From the NCBI GenBank assembly GCA_002298965.1, contig DBMN01000151.1, positions 1 through 18,409 on the forward strand: DNA of 18,409 bases, read 5' to 3'. Of the stretch, positions 1 through 8,263 are shown in pieces (the first letter of the stretch is position 1; each line of letters opens with the position of its first letter). The position numbers were made by a program, and so were the translations under genes. Source of the stretch: Rhizobiales bacterium UBA697 (GTDB lineage Bacteria; Pseudomonadota; Alphaproteobacteria; Rhizobiales; Ancalomicrobiaceae). The notes under the pieces were generated by a model. The model saw only the letters and a program-made list of their open reading frames with translations. It was not told the DNA's origin and did not search any database.

Positions 1-466
1 CGGCGGCGGTCGACGAGGCGGCGACGACGGCGTCGGCGCGGGCCGCCATGGCGCGGGCGACCGGCGTCAGCACCCAACGCAACAGATGGTCGCCGGGCGG
101 CAGCGTGGCGTGGAAGGTCGCGACCGTCGGCCGGCGGAAGGCATGCCAGAGGCGGAGCGGCAAGAGCGGCACGAAGGGCGTGTGGAGATGGACGACGTCG
201 ATGGTGGCGACGTCGAGGGCCGCCGCCGTTTCGGCGAGCTCGCGGCCGTCGACCCAGGTGACCTCGAAACGCGTGCCCGACAGCGAGACGCCGACCGAAC
301 GGCCGATCGGGCGGATCGGCGGGTCGTCGCTCTCGACGTCGGGGCGGGGCGAGACGATCGTCGCGTCGTGGCCGCTCGCGCGCAGCCAGCGCGTCAGATC
401 GCGGACATGCGACTGGACGCCGCCGCGGCGCGACATGGCATAGGGCGTGACCTGGAGAATGCGCAT
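1..466 (-). CDS. GT4-type glycosyltransferase, N-terminal part (cut by window edge)
   Basis: The frame opens with ATG at 464-466 (minus strand) and stays open for 155 codons to the left edge, so only the N-terminal domain is visible. It begins MRILQVTPYAMSRRGGVQSH, the usual opening of GT-B fold family 4 glycosyltransferases: a short beta strand, then a glycine-rich GGVQ loop and a helix (VRDLTRWLRASGHDATIV). Near residues 95-105 is DVVHLHTPFVPLL, the 'VHxH' segment common in these acceptor domains, followed by RPTVATFHATLPP. Such enzymes transfer a sugar from a nucleotide-sugar donor to a glycan or lipid acceptor on the cytoplasmic face of the membrane. The donor-binding C-terminal domain with its EX7E motif lies outside the window, so donor and acceptor cannot be stated. 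The gene lies 42 bp downstream of the Stealth-type gene on the same strand, probably in one envelope-glycan operon. Confidence 0.85.
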   Translation of the reverse strand, partial: MRILQVTPYAMSRRGGVQSHVRDLTRWLRASGHDATIVSPRPDVESDDPPIRPIGRSVGVSLSGTRFEVTWVDGRELAETAAALDVATIDVVHLHTPFVPLLPLRLWHAFRRPTVATFHATLPPGDHLLRWVLTPVARAMAARADAVVAASSTAA

Positions 467-508
467 GGATCGCACCGTTCGCTGCGGCGCGGGCGCCGGC
501 AGCTCCCC

Positions 509-1519
509 TTATAGGTCTTCCGCCTCGGTCCGGCCACCGGCCGGCGCCCGGACGCCCTCGACCGGGCCGAGGTGGCGGTCGAGCAGCCGGCGCAGGCGGG
601 CCTGCCAGCCGAGCGGGATGGTGTTGAGGCAGAGGGTGCGCGGCGACCACAAGGGCAGCAGCGCCAGGCGCAGGCGGATCCAGAAGGCCATCGCCGGGCT
701 CTCCTCGACATGGGCGAGCGAGAGATGAACGGCGCCGAAGGTGCGCACCGTGTCGGTCGGGTGGTCGCGTTCCTCGAAACTGTTGACCAGCGTCTGCCAG
801 AAGAGGCAGCGGTCGTCGTCGCGGAAACGGGCGGCGACGGCGTGGGCGAGATCGTCCCCCATCTCGGCCCAGACCCGCTCGCAGGTCGACCGCCGCATGA
901 CGTGGAACGAGTGTTCCGGCAGATGCACCCGCTCGAAACCGCGGTCGAACAGCGTCAGCGCGGTGCGGGCGGCGATGCGGGTGTGGCCGCGGTGGGTGGC
1001 GCGGTCGAGCCGGGCGCGCCAGCGCGAGGCATGGCGACCCCGCAGGCTCAGCCGCCCGTCGGCGACGAAATGCGCCCGCGGCGTCGGGCGCCAGAAGAAG
1101 AAGTCGTCGTTGGCGTAGACGAAGATCTCCGACAGGCCCTCGATGCGATGGACGAAGGGCTCGATCGACGGGCTGGCGAAGGTCGGCAGGATCGCCTCGG
1201 GCAGGATGGCGGGGTGCTCGACCAGCCGGATCGTCGGGTCGGAGAGGTCGACCGGCGGCCGCTGGCCGGGCGCCACGACGATCCAGATCGTCCGGATCCA
1301 CGGCGCGAAGCGGCGGGCGGAGCGGACCGACCAGGCGATCTCGCCCATCTGGGCGTAGCGGGCGTCGTCGCCGGAAAGCTCGTCGTCGTCGATCCGCGTC
1401 GCCTCGCGGGCGAGCCACGCGCGTTTCAGCGCGCGGAAGTCGGGATCGGCGCCGTCGACCCAGAGGTAGACGAGATCGATCGGCTCGGCGGCGGCGGGAG
1501 AGGGGTCGGACGCGCTCAT
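509..1519 (-). CDS. Stealth-family sugar-phosphate transferase (capsule/exopolysaccharide type)
   Basis: This 336-residue protein carries the conserved regions of the Stealth family, enzymes that transfer a hexose-1-phosphate to build phosphoglycans of capsules and exopolysaccharides. CR1 is IDLVYLWVDGADP at residues 14-26. CR2 spans about 54-142: RYAQMGEIAWSVRSARRFAP, then WIRTIWIVVAPGQ, and EIFVYANDDFFFW at about 131-143 with the paired Asp. CR3 is HSFHVMRRSTCERVW near 203-217. A CR4-like CLNTIPLGW lies near 297-305. An in-frame GTG at 1559-1561 would add 14 residues (MSGGRSSAPRRECP). I chose the ATG at 1517-1519 because the extension is low-complexity and CR1 normally lies close to the N-terminus. 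No signal peptide or membrane segment is seen, consistent with a cytoplasmic enzyme. It is followed after 42 bp by a GT4 glycosyltransferase on the same strand. Family assignment is strong; the exact sugar and acceptor are unknown. Confidence 0.87.
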   Translation of the reverse strand: MSASDPSPAAAEPIDLVYLWVDGADPDFRALKRAWLAREATRIDDDELSGDDARYAQMGEIAWSVRSARRFAPWIRTIWIVVAPGQRPPVDLSDPTIRLVEHPAILPEAILPTFASPSIEPFVHRIEGLSEIFVYANDDFFFWRPTPRAHFVADGRLSLRGRHASRWRARLDRATHRGHTRIAARTALTLFDRGFERVHLPEHSFHVMRRSTCERVWAEMGDDLAHAVAARFRDDDRCLFWQTLVNSFEERDHPTDTVRTFGAVHLSLAHVEESPAMAFWIRLRLALLPLWSPRTLCLNTIPLGWQARLRRLLDRHLGPVEGVRAPAGGRTEAEDL

Positions 1520-1595
1520 GGGGCACTCGCGGCGGGGCGCCGAAGATCGGCCGCCCGACACTGCCCGAGGCGCGCGCGCCGGACAAGAAGGGGTT

Positions 1596-1628
1596 CCCCC
1601 GCGCCGTCGTCGCGGACGGCGCCGGGGG
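1596..1628 (-). terminator. Strong hairpin after the RND pump gene (probable terminator)
   Basis: Read on the minus strand, just past the pump stop codon, is a hairpin with a 13-bp stem: CCCCC plus GCGCCGTC pairing with GACGGCGC plus GGGGG. It has one bulged G and a 6-nt loop. It ends the efflux operon ahead of the Stealth gene, which starts 76 bp further on. The bases after it (AACCCCTTCTTGT) are only moderately T-rich, so efficiency as an intrinsic terminator is uncertain. Confidence 0.55.
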
Positions 1629-1633
1629 AGGTC

Positions 1634-4600
1634 TCAGGCGTGCGCCGACAGCGCCGGAGCCGGGGCCGGAGCCGGCGTCTTGCTGCGGTCGGCGGCGATC
1701 ATCATGTAGAACGCCGGCACGACGAAGAGCGTGAACAGCGTTCCGATCGACAGGCCGGTGGCGATGACGAGGCCCATGGCGAAGCGCGACATGGCGCCGG
1801 CGCCGGTGGCGGTGATCAGCGGCACGACGCCGAGCACCATCGCCGCCGTGGTCATCAGGATCGGCCGCAGGCGGATCGTCGCGGCGGCGACGATGGCGTC
1901 GTGCTTGGACAGGCCGTGTTCCTGCTGCTCGTTGGCGAATTCCACCATCAGGATGCCGTGCTTGGAGATCAGGCCGATCAGCGTGATCAGACCGACCTGG
2001 GTGTAGATGTTGAGGCTGGCGCCGCCGATCCCGATGAAGATGAAGATCAGCGCGCCGGCGATCGACATCGGCACCGAGACGAGGATGACGATCGGATCGC
2101 GGAAGCTCTCGAACTGCGCCGCCAGTGCCAGGAAGATGATCAGGATGGCGAAGAGGAAGGTCGTGACCATCCCGTTCGATTCCTGCACGAACTGGCGCGA
2201 CGGGCCGGCGAAGTCGAGCGTGTAGCCCTGCGGCAGCACGCGGGCGGCGACCTCGCGCATCGTCTCCAGCGCCTCACCGGTGGTGACGCCCGGATAGGCG
2301 ACGCCGGAGATGGTGGCGGCGTTGATCTGCTGGAAGTGGTTCAGCGACTGCGGCACCACCTCGTCGACGACGCTCGCCACCGTGCGCAGCGGCACCATCG
2401 AGCCGTCGGCCACCCGGATCTGGGTGTCGAGGATCTGGTCGGCGGTCAGCCGGTAGCGCTGCATGATCTGCGGGATCACCTTGTAGGAGCGGCCGGCGAG
2501 CGAGAACCAGTTGACGTGGCCGCCGCCGACCAGCGAGCCGAGGGCACCGCCGACGTCGGAGAGCTGGAGCCCGAGCTGGGCGGTCTTGTCGCGGTCGATG
2601 CGGACGCTCGCCTGCTTCTTGTCGATCTTCAGATCGTTGTCGAGGAAGATGAAGCGGCCGGAGGCGACCGCCTCGCGCAGGAACTGGTCGGAGACCTCGC
2701 CGAGACGGTCGAAGCCGTCGGGCGTGCCGATCACCGCCTGGATCGGCAGACCGTTGGCGCCGGGCAGCGAGGGCGGGTTGAAGGCGACGACCTTGAGGCC
2801 GGCGTTCGAGTCGTAGAGCGCCTGGTCGCGCGCCTGGATCACGGCGCTGCCGTCCTTGCGCTTGTCCCAGGGCTTCAGCACGTGGCCGAACAGGGTCTGG
2901 CCGGTCAGGTCGATCTCGAAGACGGTCTCGGTCTCCGGGCGCGCGAGGAGCCCGTCGACGATCGGCTTGGAGAACATCTGACGCTGCTCGAGCGACGCGT
3001 TGGACGAGGTCGTGGCGATGCCGAGCAGGAAGCCCTGGTCCTCTTCCGGAGCGAGCTCGCTCTTGGAACCGACATAGAGGAAGCCGATCGAGGTCAGCAC
3101 CAGCGCGGCGAAGACGGCGACGACCGGCAGGTTGTCGATCGTGCCGGAGAGCATGCCGCGATAGCGGTCGGTCACCCGGGTCATCACCGCGTCGATGACG
3201 TCGACCGCCTTGCGGTCGAAGCGGCCGAGGCGATGGTGCGGCACCAGGATCTTGGAGCCGAGCATCGGCGTCAGCGTCAGCGCGACGATCGCCGAGATGG
3301 TGACGGCGCCGACCAGGGTGAAGGCGAACTCGACGAAGAGCGCGCCGGTGAGGCCGCCCTGGAAGCCGATCGGCACGTAGACCGCGATCAGAACCACGGT
3401 CATGACGATGATCGGCGCGGCGAGTTCGCGCGCCGCCGCGTAGGCGGCGTCGAGCGGCGAGACGCCCTCGGCGAGATGGCGCTCGATGTTCTCCACGACG
3501 ATGATCGCGTCGTCGACCACCAGACCGATCGCCAGCACCAGCGCCAGCAGGGTCAGGAGATTGATGGAGAAGCCGAAGATCAGCATCATCGTGAAGGTGC
3601 CGATCAGCGACAGCGGGATCGCCACCACCGGGATCAGCACCGAGCGCCACGAGCCGAGGAAGAGGAAGACGACCAGCGTCACGATGCCGAGCGCCTCGAT
3701 CAGCGTCGACACCACCTCGTGGATCGAGGCGTTCACGAACTCGGTCGAGTCGTAGAGGATCTCCGCCTCGAGGCCGGTCGGCAGCTGCGCGCGGACCGAG
3801 GGGAAGACGTCGCGGACGCGGGAGATGACGTCGAGCAGGTTGGCGGTCGGGGCGACCTGGATGCCGATGGCGATCGCCTGCTTGCCGCCGAAGGCCATGG
3901 CGGTGTCGTAGTCGTCGGCGCCGAGCGAGACCTCGGCGACGTCCTTCAGGCGCACCACCGCGTCGCCGGACTGCTTCACCGCCAGTTCGCGGAACTCGGC
4001 GACCGAGTGCAGCGAGGTGGAGGCGGTCAGGTCGACCTGGATCATCTGGCCCTTGGTCGAGCCGACGCTGGCGATGTAGTCGTTGGCGGCGAGTGCCTTG
4101 GAGACGTCCGAGGCGGTCAGGCGATGGGCGGCGAGCCGATCGGGATCGAGCCAGGCGCGCAGCGCGAACTTCTTGCCGCCGAGGATCTCGGCGGTCTGCA
4201 CGCCCTCGACCGACTGCAGGCGCGGCTGGACGACGCGCACCAGATAGTCGGTGACCTGATTGGGCGCGAGCACGTCGGAGCGGAAGCCGATGTACATCGC
4301 GTCGATGGTCTGGCCGACCTTCAGCGTCAGGATCGGCTGCTGGCTGCCGTTGGGCAGCTGGTTCAGCACCGAATTGACCTTGGCGTTGATCTCGGTCAGC
4401 GCCTTGCCGCTGTCCCAGTTGAGACGCAGGTTGACGGTGATGGTCGAGACGCCCGACACCGAGGTCGAGGTCATGGTGTCGATGCCGTTGGCCTGGGCGA
4501 TGGCGCCCTCGAGCGGCGTCGTGACGAAGCCCGCCACGACGTCCGGATCGGCGCCGGGATAGGTCGTCGTCACGGTGACGACGGCGTTCTGGGTGCGCGG

Positions 4601-4711
4601 ATACTGCAGGACCGGCAGCGAGAAGACGGCGCGCAGACCGATCACGAGGATCAGCAGGCTGACCACCGTCGCCAGCACGGGGCGACGGATGAAGATGTCG
4701 GTGAAACGCAT
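1634..4711 (-). CDS. RND (HAE1) multidrug efflux pump, inner-membrane permease
   Basis: This 1025-residue protein is full length for the HAE1 branch of the RND superfamily, the proton-driven trimeric pumps that capture amphiphilic drugs in the inner membrane and periplasm. The N-terminus RFTDIFIRRPVLATVVSLL is typical, with TM1 at about 12-30. The TM4 proton-relay pair is present as D400-D401 in GLVVDDAIIVVENIERH, equivalent to AcrB D407/D408. The TM10 lysine is K917 in LIGLISKHGILMVEFANEQ, equivalent to AcrB K940. Two large periplasmic loops (about 31-330 and 550-845) and the C-terminal block TAAMVLGVVPLITATGAGAMSR are in the expected order. The tail is Ala/Pro-rich. A good ribosome site (AGGAAGGGA) precedes the ATG. 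It starts 16 bp after the adaptor gene in the same operon, so it should act with the adaptor and outer-membrane lipoprotein upstream. The substrate range (drugs, solvents, plant phenolics) cannot be predicted. Confidence 0.96.
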   Translation of the reverse strand: MRFTDIFIRRPVLATVVSLLILVIGLRAVFSLPVLQYPRTQNAVVTVTTTYPGADPDVVAGFVTTPLEGAIAQANGIDTMTSTSVSGVSTITVNLRLNWDSGKALTEINAKVNSVLNQLPNGSQQPILTLKVGQTIDAMYIGFRSDVLAPNQVTDYLVRVVQPRLQSVEGVQTAEILGGKKFALRAWLDPDRLAAHRLTASDVSKALAANDYIASVGSTKGQMIQVDLTASTSLHSVAEFRELAVKQSGDAVVRLKDVAEVSLGADDYDTAMAFGGKQAIAIGIQVAPTANLLDVISRVRDVFPSVRAQLPTGLEAEILYDSTEFVNASIHEVVSTLIEALGIVTLVVFLFLGSWRSVLIPVVAIPLSLIGTFTMMLIFGFSINLLTLLALVLAIGLVVDDAIIVVENIERHLAEGVSPLDAAYAAARELAAPIIVMTVVLIAVYVPIGFQGGLTGALFVEFAFTLVGAVTISAIVALTLTPMLGSKILVPHHRLGRFDRKAVDVIDAVMTRVTDRYRGMLSGTIDNLPVVAVFAALVLTSIGFLYVGSKSELAPEEDQGFLLGIATTSSNASLEQRQMFSKPIVDGLLARPETETVFEIDLTGQTLFGHVLKPWDKRKDGSAVIQARDQALYDSNAGLKVVAFNPPSLPGANGLPIQAVIGTPDGFDRLGEVSDQFLREAVASGRFIFLDNDLKIDKKQASVRIDRDKTAQLGLQLSDVGGALGSLVGGGHVNWFSLAGRSYKVIPQIMQRYRLTADQILDTQIRVADGSMVPLRTVASVVDEVVPQSLNHFQQINAATISGVAYPGVTTGEALETMREVAARVLPQGYTLDFAGPSRQFVQESNGMVTTFLFAILIIFLALAAQFESFRDPIVILVSVPMSIAGALIFIFIGIGGASLNIYTQVGLITLIGLISKHGILMVEFANEQQEHGLSKHDAIVAAATIRLRPILMTTAAMVLGVVPLITATGAGAMSRFAMGLVIATGLSIGTLFTLFVVPAFYMMIAADRSKTPAPAPAPALSAHA

Positions 4712-4727
4712 CGCGGACGTCCCTTCC

Positions 4728-5840
4728 TCACTTGTCGACCGGGGTCGGCGCGGGATCCGTGGTCGGAACGACGGAATTCTCGATCTTCACCGATACGCCC
4801 TTGCGCAGCTTGGTCTGGCCGGCGGTGACGATGGTCTTGCCCGCCTCGAGGCCGTCGAGCACGGCGACGACGTCGCCGCGGGTCTCGCCGAGCTTGATGA
4901 AGACCGGCTCGACCTTGGCGGCGTCGCCCTTGCCCTCGACGACGAAGACGCTGTCGCCGTAGGGATTGGCGACGATCGCGGCGACCGGCACGGTGATGCG
5001 GTCGACCGGCGCGCCGATGTCGATCGAGACGCGGGCGAACATGCCCGGCACCAGCCGCTCTTCCGGGTTGGCCAGCGTGGCGCGGACCTGGACGTTGCGG
5101 GTGGCGGTGTCGACCTTCGGGTTGATCGCGGTGATCTCGCCGATGAAGGTCTCGGTCGGCCAGGTGTCGACGCGGGCGACGATCTTCTGCCCGACCGCCA
5201 GCTGCGACAGCGCCTGCTGCGGCAGGGTGAAGTCGACGTGGATCGGGTCGAGCGCCTGGAGCGTGACGATCGCGGTGCCGGCCGGCAGGAACTGGCCGAG
5301 GTCGGCGTTGCGGATGCCGAGCCGGCCGGCGAAGGGCGCGGTCAGCGTCTTCTTGGCGAGCGCGGCGCGCTGGGCCTCGACCTGGGCGCGGGCGTTCTTG
5401 AGGTTGGCGGCGTCGGAATCGACGGCGGCCTGGGCGACCGCCTTGATCTTCAGCTGCTCGGTGTCGCGATCGAGGTTGATCTGCGCCAGCCGGGCGGTCG
5501 CCTCGAGCGCCTCGAGCTTGGCCGCGTCGTCCTCCGACTTGAGCCGCAGCAGGACGCGGCCGGCCTCGACCTTCTCACCGGAGGTGAAGGTCACGGCATC
5601 GACGATGCCGGAGACCTCGAGGGCGAGGTCGGAGCCGTCCTTGGCCTTGAGCGTGCCGATCGCCGTCAGGCGTTCGACCCAGGGCTGGACGCGCGCCTCG
5701 GCGGTGGCGACCGTCTGGCGCGGGTTGGCCATGGCGGCCATGGCCTGGGCGATCATCTTGCTCTTGAAGAGATCGAAGCCGACGAGACCGGCGGCCACCA
5801 GGCCGACGGCGAGCAGCATGAGGGTCATGCGCTTCCACAT
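4728..5840 (-). CDS. RND efflux periplasmic adaptor (membrane fusion protein, AcrA/HlyD-like)
   Basis: With the preferred ATG at 5838-5840 this is 370 residues, normal for an RND adaptor that bridges pump and outer-membrane channel. One N-terminal membrane anchor (MTLMLLAVGLVAAGLVGFDL, about residues 5-23) is present and no lipobox is seen, so it is anchored rather than lipidated. A split lipoyl domain follows, with halves at about 72-100 (ALEVSGIVDAVTFTSGEKVE) and 166-195 (LTAPFAGRLGIRNADLGQFL). It brackets a short coiled-coil hairpin (about 105-163). Beta-barrel (about 200-275) and membrane-proximal domains come after. An alternative ATG at 5868-5870 would add 10 residues but lacks a ribosome site, whereas GGAG lies 8 nt before the chosen start. 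It is the middle gene of the efflux operon, 80 bp after the lipoprotein gene and 16 bp before the pump gene. Confidence 0.93.
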   Translation of the reverse strand: MWKRMTLMLLAVGLVAAGLVGFDLFKSKMIAQAMAAMANPRQTVATAEARVQPWVERLTAIGTLKAKDGSDLALEVSGIVDAVTFTSGEKVEAGRVLLRLKSEDDAAKLEALEATARLAQINLDRDTEQLKIKAVAQAAVDSDAANLKNARAQVEAQRAALAKKTLTAPFAGRLGIRNADLGQFLPAGTAIVTLQALDPIHVDFTLPQQALSQLAVGQKIVARVDTWPTETFIGEITAINPKVDTATRNVQVRATLANPEERLVPGMFARVSIDIGAPVDRITVPVAAIVANPYGDSVFVVEGKGDAAKVEPVFIKLGETRGDVVAVLDGLEAGKTIVTAGQTKLRKGVSVKIENSVVPTTDPAPTPVDK

Positions 5841-5848
5841 CACGACAT

Positions 5849-5852
5849 CTCC
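5849..5852 (-). promoter_or_regulatory. Ribosome binding site deciding the adaptor start
   Basis: GGAG on the minus strand, 8 nt upstream of the ATG at 5838-5840. The other in-frame ATG 30 bp upstream has no purine-rich sequence at the right distance, so this site supports the 370-residue form. Confidence 0.6.
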
Positions 5853-5920
5853 GTCGTTTCTCGGGTTCATCCGACGGCGCCGTCACGGTCGGCCGTCGTC
5901 GTGTTCGATGCCGGGCGCGG

Positions 5921-7468
5921 TCAGCGCCCGTCCTTGTTCTCGGCGGCCGCGGCGACCTCGGTCGTCGCCGGTTCCTCGACGCGGTTCCACCAGCCGCCGC
6001 CGAGCGCCTGCATCAGCGCCGCGGTGTCGGCATGGCGCTGGGCCTGTGCCTTGACGCGGGCGATACGGGCGTTCTGGTGCGCCTGATCGGCGGCGAGAAC
6101 CGACGTCCAGGTGGTGGCGCCGGCCTTGTACTGGCTGCGGGCGATCTCGAGACTGCGGCCGGCGACGTTCTCGGCCTCGGTCTGGGCCGCCAGCGACTTG
6201 GCGTCGGCCTGGATGGCACGCAGCGCGTCGGCGACGTTCTGGAACGCCTTCAGCACCGTCGAGCGATACTGCGCGGCGGCCTGATCGCGCGAGGCGATGG
6301 TCGATTCGCGGGCATGGATCAGCGCGCCGCCGCGGAAGATCGGCTGCGCCACGCTGGAGGCGAGGCTCCAGGCCGCGGTCTGCGGGCCGAAGAGCTCGTG
6401 CGGCGACAGCGCCTGCGAGCCCCAGGAGGACGACAGCGTCAGCTTGGGCAGCATGGCGGCGGTGGCGACGCCGACCTGGGCGTTCGCCCGGTGCAGCGTC
6501 TCTTCCGCCGCGAGCACGTCGGGACGCTGGCGGACCAGCGACGACGGCAGGCTGAGCGGCAGGCGATCGGGCAGGCGCAGCGCGTCGAGGGCGACGCTCT
6601 CGCCGCGATCCTCGGACGGCATGCGCCCGAGATAGACCATCAGCAGGTTGCGGTTCTGCCCGAGCTGCTTCTCCAGCGCCGGCAGCGCGACCTTGGTCTG
6701 GGCGAGGTTCGATTCCTGCAGCAGCACGTCGGTCTGGGCGACGGCGCCGAGGGCGAACTGTTGCCTGAGGAGGCCGAGCTGCTCCGTCTCGGAGCGGATG
6801 ATGTCACGGGTCGCGGCGATCTGGGCGCGCAGCGAGGCGTCGGTGACGACGGTCGAGACGACGTTGGCCGACAGCGCCAGGCGGGTCGCCTCGAGTTCGA
6901 GGGCCTGCTGGCGGGCGGTGGCCTCGAGCCCCTCGATCTTGCGACGTTCGCCGCCGAAGACGTCGAGGTCGTAGGAGACCGAGACCGAGGTCCCGGTCAG
7001 GTCGAAGAGCGAGCCGTTGCCGCGCAGGCCGCTCTGGGCCGGCGAGACGCCGAGGCGCTGCTGGTTGCCGGAGAACGAGGCCTGCGGCAGCAGCGAGCCG
7101 GCTTCGGAGGCCACGTTCTCGCGCGCCGCCTTCAGCGCCGCCTGGCCGGCGGCGATGTCGGGGTGGTTGCGCAGCGCCTCGGCGACCAGCGCGTCGAGCG
7201 TCTTGGAGCGGTAGAGCTTCCACCACTCGCCGGGAATGTCGCGGCCGACCTCGAATCGCTGGGCATTGCCCGCGGCACCCGGCGCACCGGTGGTGGCGGC
7301 CGGCGTCGCTTCGCGGGTGTAGCCGCCCTGCGGCGCGGGCGGCGCCTCGAAATCGGGGCCGACGGTGCAGCCGGCGAGCGAAACCGAGAGCCCGGCGACG
7401 AGGAGCGCCGAAAGGGCGGGGCCGCGGCCGGCGGAACGGGAGGGGCACCACGTCGAAAGAAGGGTCAT
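5921..7468 (-). CDS. Outer-membrane efflux lipoprotein (NodT/OprM family)
   Basis: This 515-residue protein matches the TolC-like outer-membrane factors of the NodT/OprM type, which form trimeric channels coupled to RND pumps. The signal peptide ends in a lipobox, LSVSLAGC, with the lipidated cysteine at C34. TVGPDFEAPPAP follows, the standard start of mature NodT-type proteins. Two outer-membrane-efflux repeats follow: the first with helices around WKLYRSKTLDALVAEALRNH and NHPDIAAGQAALKAARENV, the second containing LPDRLPLSLPSSLVRQRPDV and LAAEETLHRANAQVGVATAAMLPKL. The C-terminal helix contains YKAGATTWTSVLAADQA. It is the first gene of the operon, so lipoprotein, adaptor and pump are made from one transcript. 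It is divergent from the TetR gene, and the shared intergenic region holds a candidate operator 19 bp upstream of this ATG. Confidence 0.94.
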   Translation of the reverse strand: MTLLSTWCPSRSAGRGPALSALLVAGLSVSLAGCTVGPDFEAPPAPQGGYTREATPAATTGAPGAAGNAQRFEVGRDIPGEWWKLYRSKTLDALVAEALRNHPDIAAGQAALKAARENVASEAGSLLPQASFSGNQQRLGVSPAQSGLRGNGSLFDLTGTSVSVSYDLDVFGGERRKIEGLEATARQQALELEATRLALSANVVSTVVTDASLRAQIAATRDIIRSETEQLGLLRQQFALGAVAQTDVLLQESNLAQTKVALPALEKQLGQNRNLLMVYLGRMPSEDRGESVALDALRLPDRLPLSLPSSLVRQRPDVLAAEETLHRANAQVGVATAAMLPKLTLSSSWGSQALSPHELFGPQTAAWSLASSVAQPIFRGGALIHARESTIASRDQAAAQYRSTVLKAFQNVADALRAIQADAKSLAAQTEAENVAGRSLEIARSQYKAGATTWTSVLAADQAHQNARIARVKAQAQRHADTAALMQALGGGWWNRVEEPATTEVAAAAENKDGR

Positions 7469-7486
7469 GTGGATCTCGACAAAAAT

Positions 7487-7507
7487 TGAACTGAGACGTA
7501 CAGTTCA
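7487..7507. promoter_or_regulatory. Candidate TetR/AcrR operator (perfect 7+7 bp palindrome)
   Basis: TGAACTG (7487-7493) and its exact reverse complement CAGTTCA (7501-7507) are separated by 7 bp, with centre at 7497. It lies in the 129-bp divergent region between the efflux operon and the TetR gene, the usual operator position for local repressors of RND operons. The surrounding AAAAATTG and GTT make the site locally AT-rich. I infer it is bound by the adjacent TetR protein and controls both directions. I could not assign -35/-10 boxes with confidence. Confidence 0.6.
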
Positions 7508-7585
7508 GTTTCGGTCCCAACATGATGGGCATCGCTTCCGTCGTCAAGCCCGGATATGAGGACGGAGGGGCAGAAACGAAGACTC

Positions 7586-7591
7586 GGGGAG
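7586..7591 (+). promoter_or_regulatory. Ribosome binding site deciding the TetR start
   Basis: GGGGAG lies 6 nt before the ATG at 7598-7600 and only 3 nt before the ATG at 7595-7597. The further upstream ATG at 7556 has no such site. This favours translation from 7598. Confidence 0.55.
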
Positions 7592-7597
7592 AGAATG

Positions 7598-8257
7598 ATG
7601 AACAGCGGAAGCGCGATCTGCACGGAGACGGCGGCGTCGGCGCTGCGGCCGAAGGCACGACGCGTGCTCGAGGCGGCGTTGGAACTGTTTCTCGAGCGAG
7701 GCTACGATCAGGTCTCGACCGAGATGATCGCGCAGGCGGCGGGCGTCTCGAAGGCCACCGTCTATGCCTATTTCCCCAGCAAGGAAGAGCTCTTCTCCGA
7801 GGTCGTGCTCGGCCGTTGCTCCGAGCTGACCATGCGGATCGGCATCCCCGAGACGATTCCGGCAGATTTCGAGCACTCGCTGGTCGACATCGGCTGCTCG
7901 CTGCTCGAGGTCTTCGCCGACGAGCTCGGCGTCCGCCTCTACCGCCTGCTGGTCGGCGAGGTGCACCGCTTCCCCAAGCTCGCCTTGTCCTTCGAGGCTG
8001 CCGGTCCCTCCGACATCGAGAGCCGCATGGCGGACTATTTCCGCCGGGCGACGGAGGCCGGCACGATCGCCACCGCCGACATCGCGATGGCGACCGATCT
8101 CTATCTGTCGCTGATCCTTGGGAGCCTGCCCTTCGATCTGGCGCTCGGCCTGCCGTCGTGGGACGACGCGCGCAACCGCGCCCGCATCGAGGCGGCGGTG
8201 GCGCTGTTCCTGCGCGGCGTCGGAGCGCTGGCGCCGACGGCACGCCCGGCGCGCTGA
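7598..8257 (+). CDS. TetR/AcrR-family transcriptional regulator of the divergent efflux operon
   Basis: From the preferred ATG this is a 219-residue TetR-family repressor. The N-terminal helix-turn-helix spans about residues 20-65: RVLEAALELFLERGYDQVST, then MIAQAAGVSKATVYAYFPSK, the diagnostic TetR signature ending in YFPSKEELF. The remainder is an all-helical ligand-binding domain with the LYRLLVGEVHRFPKL element seen in the AcrR C-terminal type. In-frame ATGs at 7556 and 7595 are possible, but the ribosome site fits 7598 best. It is transcribed away from the efflux operon, and a perfect palindrome between the two is a likely operator. The inferred role is repression of the pump operon and of itself, relieved by a pump substrate. 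It is convergent with the serine dehydratase gene, with only 6 bp between the two stop codons. Confidence 0.92.
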   Translation: MNSGSAICTETAASALRPKARRVLEAALELFLERGYDQVSTEMIAQAAGVSKATVYAYFPSKEELFSEVVLGRCSELTMRIGIPETIPADFEHSLVDIGCSLLEVFADELGVRLYRLLVGEVHRFPKLALSFEAAGPSDIESRMADYFRRATEAGTIATADIAMATDLYLSLILGSLPFDLALGLPSWDDARNRARIEAAVALFLRGVGALAPTARPAR

Positions 8258-8263
8258 TCGCGC

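Noticed and set aside
572..4828. Plus-strand open frame of 1418 codons antisense to the Stealth and RND genes
   Set aside because: Its translation is a low-complexity mix of Asp, Arg, His, Gly and Glu with no domain. It overlaps two clear genes, including a full RND pump with all key residues. Such long antisense frames are expected in very GC-rich coding DNA.
5873..5884. Perfect 12-bp palindrome GACGGCGCCGTC between the lipoprotein and adaptor genes as terminator or operator
   Set aside because: It has no loop or T-tract, and GC-rich self-complementary runs of this size are common by chance here. It is mentioned only as part of the operon-order finding.
6032..7489. Plus-strand open frame antisense to the outer-membrane lipoprotein
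   Set aside because: It is a shadow frame. The minus-strand gene has a signal peptide, lipobox and both efflux repeats.
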